Of a DNA stretch of 39,726 nucleotides, positions 36,041 to 39,726 are shown piece by piece. This stretch comes from Rhizobacter sp. (GTDB lineage: Bacteria > Pseudomonadota > Gammaproteobacteria > Burkholderiales > Burkholderiaceae_C): assembly GCA_017986065.1 (NCBI GenBank), contig JAGNWJ010000012.1, positions 8,830 to 48,555 on the forward strand. Reading direction: 5' to 3'. Both the position numbers and the translations under genes were made by a program. Each line of letters opens with the position of its first letter. Position 1 is the stretch's first letter. The notes beneath the pieces were generated by a model. It was not told the DNA's origin. It did not search any database and saw only the letters and a list, made by a program, of their open reading frames with translations.

Positions 36041-36056
36041 TCGGTCTGTACCGATC
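36039..36056 (+). repeat. Small hairpin at the pilin stop codon
   Basis: GATCGGT (36039-36045) and ACCGATC (36050-36056) pair around a four-base loop. The hairpin includes the last base of the stop codon and precedes the terminator by 10 bp; it may protect the 3' end of the pilin mRNA. Confidence 0.5.
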
Positions 36057-36066
36057 GATCCGAGAA

Positions 36067-36090
36067 GGGCAGCGGAAGCTGCCCTTTTTT
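36067..36090 (+). terminator. Rho-independent terminator after pilA
   Basis: GGGCAGC (36067-36073) and GCTGCCC (36078-36084) pair perfectly around a GGAA loop and are followed by six T. This textbook terminator ends the pilin transcript 28 bp before the next start codon. Confidence 0.95.
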
Positions 36091-36118
36091 CTATCCTGCG
36101 ACGGGTTTGGCGAGACAG

Positions 36119-37786
36119 ATGTTCGAGCTTCTGGGTTCCGCAGCCATGGTGATCGCCTGGCTGGTACCGGATCACTACCTCCCCTGGCGATCTGCCTACA
36201 ACGACAGTGTCATGGCGCTGGCGTTGATCCTTCTGCTGCTGGGTCTTGTGAAGCGTGAGGCATCACAGGCCAGCGTGCCAGCCATCTTCTGGATCACTGT
36301 CGCGGTCGCCGGCATTCCTTGGCTTCACTGGGTCACAGGTCGGCTCGCCTTCAGCGGAGACGCTGTGGTTGGTAGTCTCTATGTATTGGCGATGGCCGTT
36401 GCAATCCTGGCAGGGCACGGCTGGGCTCGACGTGACCCCACGGGCTCGGCGGCCTTGCTGGCCGGAACGATTCTGCTTGGCGGCTCGCTTTCGGCCGTTA
36501 TTGCGCTCTTTCAGGGGCTGAGGGTCGGCGATCTTGGACTCTGGGGTCTTGGGCTGTGCACCGGTGGCCGAGCTTGTGCCAACCTTGCCCAGCCCAATAA
36601 CCTCGGTACCCTTCTGGGCCTGGGCGTGCTCGGATTGCTGCTGCTTCGAGAGCAGCGGCGCCTCGGGCGAGGGGTGAGCGCCGGTGTGCTCGTACTGTTG
36701 CTTCTGGGGGCCGCGACCACCCAGTCGCGCACGGCCATGCTGTTTGGTCCGGCCATCCTGATCGGGCTGTTCGTTGCGCGCAGGCGTGGTGTGCAGTTTC
36801 AAATTCAGCTTCGAACGGTTTTTGCCGTGACCGTGATTCACTGGCTGCTTTCCTACGGGTGGCCCGTGCTGCAGACCGCCCTGTTGCTCGATACCACGGC
36901 ATCGCTCAGTGCGCGCAGCCTCGACGCGGGTCGCTTGCAGGCATGGGTGATGTTCCTTGATGCGCTGTCCCAATCGCCCTGGACGGGGGTCGGGTGGATG
37001 CAGACCGCCAGCGCTCAGCTTGCGGTCGCAGAGAACCATCCACCTCTGCGCCTGGTGTGGCAGCACGCGCACAACCTGTTCCTGGAACTGATGCTTTGGT
37101 GTGGCTATCCGCTGGGACTTGCGCTCACCTTGCTGATCGTCACGTGGTATCTGAACCGAGCGAAGCGGGTGGACTCCCTCGAGGCGGTTGTCGGCCTGCT
37201 GAGTGTCACTCTCTTCGGCATTCACAGCATGCTGGAGCTGCCGTATCACTACGCCTACTTCCTGATTCCGATCGGTCTGTGGATTGGCCATGTCGAGCAC
37301 GCCTGCGGCTCTGGTATCCGGCGGTTCGCAGCTTGGCGATGGCTGCCCGCGGCAGCCGCGGCGGTGATGGTGCTGGGCATATGGCGTGACTATCCGAAGA
37401 TCGAAGAGGAAGCTCGGCGCGTGCGCTTCGAGAACCTTCGGATCGGCCTGACGACCGCGGCTCAGCCCACGCCAGATGCCCCGTTTCTGTCAGGCCTCAC
37501 AGCCTTCCTCGAGTTCACGCGCACCAAGCCGAGTGAGGGAATGACTGTCGCGGACCTGAAGGCCATGGAAAACGTGGTGAAGCGATACCCCTATGCCGGT
37601 TCGATGGCGAAGCTCTCCTGGGCTTGGGCGCTGAATGGGCGATTGCCAGAGGCGATTGAGATGTTCAACAAGATTCGCTACGTGCACGGAGACATGCTTT
37701 ATCACCGAATCCGCGATGACATGCATCAACGGGTGGTCGATGGCCAGATTGGCCTGCGCGCTCTTGACGACGCGGTACAGGACTGA
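36119..37786 (+). CDS. PglL/Wzy-type O-oligosaccharyltransferase, probably for pilin glycosylation
   Basis: A 555-residue polytopic membrane protein of the O-antigen ligase superfamily. About ten hydrophobic helices surround the conserved ANLAQPNNLGTLL (about 154-166) and TQSRTAMLFG segments. The large periplasmic loop ends in WQHAHNLFLELMLWCGYPLGL, which holds the catalytic His of the PglL/WaaL group. The C-terminal soluble part is the Wzy_C_2-like region. Position directly behind pilA points to transfer of a lipid-linked sugar onto pilin Ser or Thr. Here QPNNL replaces the usual QPNHL. ATG 36119 is chosen; a TTG four codons earlier is possible. Expression probably depends on read-through of the terminator or a promoter inside it. 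Confidence 0.88.
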   Translation: MFELLGSAAMVIAWLVPDHYLPWRSAYNDSVMALALILLLLGLVKREASQASVPAIFWITVAVAGIPWLHWVTGRLAFSGDAVVGSLYVLAMAVAILAGHGWARRDPTGSAALLAGTILLGGSLSAVIALFQGLRVGDLGLWGLGLCTGGRACANLAQPNNLGTLLGLGVLGLLLLREQRRLGRGVSAGVLVLLLLGAATTQSRTAMLFGPAILIGLFVARRRGVQFQIQLRTVFAVTVIHWLLSYGWPVLQTALLLDTTASLSARSLDAGRLQAWVMFLDALSQSPWTGVGWMQTASAQLAVAENHPPLRLVWQHAHNLFLELMLWCGYPLGLALTLLIVTWYLNRAKRVDSLEAVVGLLSVTLFGIHSMLELPYHYAYFLIPIGLWIGHVEHACGSGIRRFAAWRWLPAAAAAVMVLGIWRDYPKIEEEARRVRFENLRIGLTTAAQPTPDAPFLSGLTAFLEFTRTKPSEGMTVADLKAMENVVKRYPYAGSMAKLSWAWALNGRLPEAIEMFNKIRYVHGDMLYHRIRDDMHQRVVDGQIGLRALDDAVQD

Positions 37787-37861
37787 GGCAGTCAACCTGA
37801 GCGGTGGCATCGCGTTCTGGCATGGGATGCACTATCGGTCTCGCAGCATGGGCCCCGAGAA

Positions 37862-38629
37862 ATGGCTTCTGACTTTCTACCCATCCGCATCAAGGCCGCA
37901 GGGCTCCACCTGCTTGCCAGCTGTCTGGTTGCCGCGCTGTCTGCGGCCCTGGTGTTTCTCGTCTGGTATCCATCTCCGTATGCCACGATGGCTGGCGGCT
38001 CCGGCCTGTTCCTGCTGATCGTCAGCATTGATGTCATCCTGGGTCCGGCGTTGACCGCAGTCGTGGCCAATCCGAACAAGAAGCGCTCCGAGCTGGCACG
38101 CGACTTGGCCGTCATCGTGACTGTCCAGCTTGCAGCTTTCGGCTACGGCCTTTACACGATGGCACTGGCGCGGCCGGCACTTCTGACATTCGAAGTCGAT
38201 CGCCTTCGTGTCGTCACGGCGGTTGATATTGATCCAGTGTTGCTCAAGGAGGCGCCTCCCGGTTTGCAGTCCTTGTCATGGACCGGACCGCGTCTGATCG
38301 CAGCCGTCAAGCCGACCGATCCGGATCAGCAGATGCGCTCTATCGAGCTCGGGCTGGCCGGCATCGACCTGGCCATGCAACCCAGGCAGTGGCGCGACTA
38401 TGCAGCGCGCGCCGACGAGGCCTGGCGCGTCGCCCGGCCGGTGTCGGTGCTGCTGTCCCAGTATCCGCAGCTGGCCGCCGACGTGGCCCGCATCGCGCGG
38501 TCGGCAGGCCAGCCGACCGAGTCCCTGCGCTTCCTGCCGCTGATGTCGCGCCAGGCCAGCTGGGTCTCGCTGATCGCGGCCCCCGGCGCACGCGTCGTGG
38601 GCCACCTGCCGGTCGAAGGCTTTTTCTGA
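37862..38629 (+). CDS. TfpX/TfpZ-family type IV pilin accessory protein
   Basis: A 255-residue protein with three N-terminal hydrophobic helices (LHLLASCLVAALSAALVFLVWYP; GLFLLIVSIDVILGPALTAVVANP; VIVTVQLAAFGYGLYTMALARPALL) and a periplasmic C-terminal half. The VSIDVILGPALT and ELxRDLxVIVxVQLxAFxYGLY patterns are hallmarks of TfpX/TfpZ, which in Pseudomonas accompany particular pilin types and help assemble or stabilise them. The first half has lower GC content than the second. ATG 37862 begins 75 bp after the ligase gene. Confidence 0.9.
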   Translation: MASDFLPIRIKAAGLHLLASCLVAALSAALVFLVWYPSPYATMAGGSGLFLLIVSIDVILGPALTAVVANPNKKRSELARDLAVIVTVQLAAFGYGLYTMALARPALLTFEVDRLRVVTAVDIDPVLLKEAPPGLQSLSWTGPRLIAAVKPTDPDQQMRSIELGLAGIDLAMQPRQWRDYAARADEAWRVARPVSVLLSQYPQLAADVARIARSAGQPTESLRFLPLMSRQASWVSLIAAPGARVVGHLPVEGFF

Positions 38630-38707
38630 GCCGTTGCGGGCTGGCCGCGGCCCGGGGCTTCGGGCGGGATGGCCGCATTACGATCGCCGTCTTCGAAAGG
38701 AACCGAC

Positions 38708-38770
38708 ATGGCAGAAATTCCGACGGGCACCGCAGACCCACTTCGAGTTCGCGGCGTATGCGCCTGCTGA
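38708..38770 (+). other. Possible frameshifted N-terminus of the second ligase, or a 20-residue leader peptide
   Basis: An ATG at 38708, six bases after an AAAGGA ribosome binding site, reads MAEIPTGTADP and then runs to a TGA at 38768-38770. Shifting by one base after ADP gives HFEFAAYAPADRV, which continues without a stop into the ligase frame through its GTG at 38775. Either a one-base frameshift (real or sequencing error) cuts the true N-terminus, or a short coupled peptide precedes the ligase. Confidence 0.3.
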
Positions 38771-38783
38771 CCGCGTGAGTTCG

Positions 38784-39726
38784 ATGGGTCGGCGCGAGCC
38801 GAATCCCTCGTCGGTGAAACGCGGCCCGGCCTCGCCGCCTGGCAGCCCGTGGCTCACGATCGCTGCCTGCCTGGCGGTGGTTTCGCCTGCCGTGCTGGCG
38901 GTCAACCTGCCGCCATCGGCCACCTTTCTCAACCAGGCAGCCGCGGTCTCGGGTTGGGGTCTGTTCTGTGCCGTTCTGGCATGGAGTCTGGTGTCTGGCC
39001 CCTCAGCCCCGTCGATGCGGTGGGGCGCCGGGCTGCGGGCGCTGCTGGCTGCGGTGGCGCTCTTGATGGCGGCCTGTTCGGGCTCGTGGATGGTGACCGG
39101 GTTGCCCTCGTCCCTGACGCTGTCGGCGATCGGCATGCTGGCGGCGGCGGCCCTGGTGGCCTGCGTTGGTGCTGCCGCGATGTCTGCGGGCCAGGGTGCG
39201 GCGGCGTTTCGTGCCTTCTGCATCGCGCTGGTGATGGCGGGCATCCTCAGTGCGGCCATCGGTGCGGTGCAGGTGTTCGCTCCGCAAGGGGCCGATGGAC
39301 ACTGGATCGCCATCTCGGCGCTGGAGGGCCGGGCTTCCGGCAACCTGCGGCAGCCCAACCACCTGAGCAGCGTGTTGCTGTGGTCGGTGGTCGCCTTGCT
39401 GTGGCTCGCCGAATCGATGGGCACAGGCTGGTTCTCGGCGCGATCGGGCCGGCGGGTCGGCCTGTATCTCGGGCTGCTGGCTCTCATCTTCGGACTGGTG
39501 CTGAGTGCCTCTCGCACGGGCATGCTGGGCGTGCTGGCACTGGCCATCTGGGGTGCGCTCGATCGCAAGCTCTCGCGACGCACTCGCGTGCTGCTGTGTG
39601 CGTCGCCCTTGATCTATGCCCTGTGCTGGGTGGGCCTGACGGCCTGGGCCGATGCGAGCGGGCATGTCTTCGGCGGGGCCGCGCGGCTGCGCAGCGAGGC
39701 CGACATCTCGAGCTCTCGCTTCGGCA
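38784..39726 (+). CDS. Second PglL/Wzy-type O-antigen ligase family protein (3' end outside the window)
   Basis: The frame is open from 38775 to the right edge without a stop, about 314 codons from ATG 38784 (GTG 38775 is an alternative). Hydrophobic helices alternate as in the O-antigen ligase superfamily, and the motifs ASGNLRQPNHLSSVLLW and LVLSASRTGMLG match the QPNHL and SRxG signatures. The catalytic-His loop would lie beyond the edge. It is the second such enzyme in this pilin locus, and its QPNHL is canonical, unlike the first copy. The start is uncertain because no good ribosome binding site precedes 38784. Confidence 0.85.
   Translation, partial: MGRREPNPSSVKRGPASPPGSPWLTIAACLAVVSPAVLAVNLPPSATFLNQAAAVSGWGLFCAVLAWSLVSGPSAPSMRWGAGLRALLAAVALLMAACSGSWMVTGLPSSLTLSAIGMLAAAALVACVGAAAMSAGQGAAAFRAFCIALVMAGILSAAIGAVQVFAPQGADGHWIAISALEGRASGNLRQPNHLSSVLLWSVVALLWLAESMGTGWFSARSGRRVGLYLGLLALIFGLVLSASRTGMLGVLALAIWGALDRKLSRRTRVLLCASPLIYALCWVGLTAWADASGHVFGGAARLRSEADISSSRFG

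Overview
The window looks like a stretch of chromosome from a high-GC betaproteobacterium of the order Burkholderiales, of the Leptothrix/Rubrivivax/Sphaerotilus kind. The basis is gene content and order (recA-recX-sucCD followed by terC and a type IV pilin with a PglL-type ligase), a stand-alone rfaE2, and codon use rich in G and C at third positions. The genus is an inference. I saw no tRNA, rRNA, insertion sequence, phage gene or CRISPR array.

Region 1 (1-11.2 kb) is the most interesting part. A long minus-strand operon (about 8.15 kb down to the left edge) encodes an FAD amine-oxidase-like protein, a DUF1365 protein, a CFA-synthase-like methyltransferase, a chalcone-isomerase-like protein, an MFS_2 transporter, a DUF3833 lipoprotein, an SDR, an NTF2-like protein and a second, renalase-like FAD protein. 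Most joints are tight or overlapping. Upstream lie a secreted glutathione peroxidase and, divergent from it, a MerR regulator that keeps the W-x9-EH and E-x-H-x-x-G signatures of CarH/LitR adenosylcobalamin photoreceptors. A ferritin-like diiron protein with an acyl-ACP-desaturase ligand pattern follows. I read this as a light- and B12-controlled island for membrane-lipid modification and photo-oxidative defence, related to the furan-fatty-acid (ufa) loci of other proteobacteria.

Region 2 (11.2-25 kb) is mostly housekeeping: rfaE2, glnE with a rhombosortase-type rhomboid protease behind it, a yhdP-type giant AsmA-like protein, a deaminated-glutathione-amidase-like nitrilase, an orphan FliL-like membrane protein, an M20 peptidase and a TctD/TctE-like two-component pair.

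Region 3 (25-34.5 kb) holds recA behind a LexA box, recX with a hydrophilic insertion, and sucCD overlapping by one base with a cytochrome P450. A terC-type membrane protein then leads a Ser/Thr kinase - PP2C phosphatase - double-FHA signalling module.

Region 4 (34.5 kb to the right edge) has a metallo-beta-lactamase-fold phosphodiesterase, then a type IV pilin gene with a sigma-54 promoter and its own terminator. A PglL-type O-oligosaccharyltransferase, a TfpX/TfpZ accessory protein and a second PglL-type ligase cut by the window edge follow. The pilin body is clearly less GC-rich than its surroundings, as expected for a variable surface-antigen cassette.
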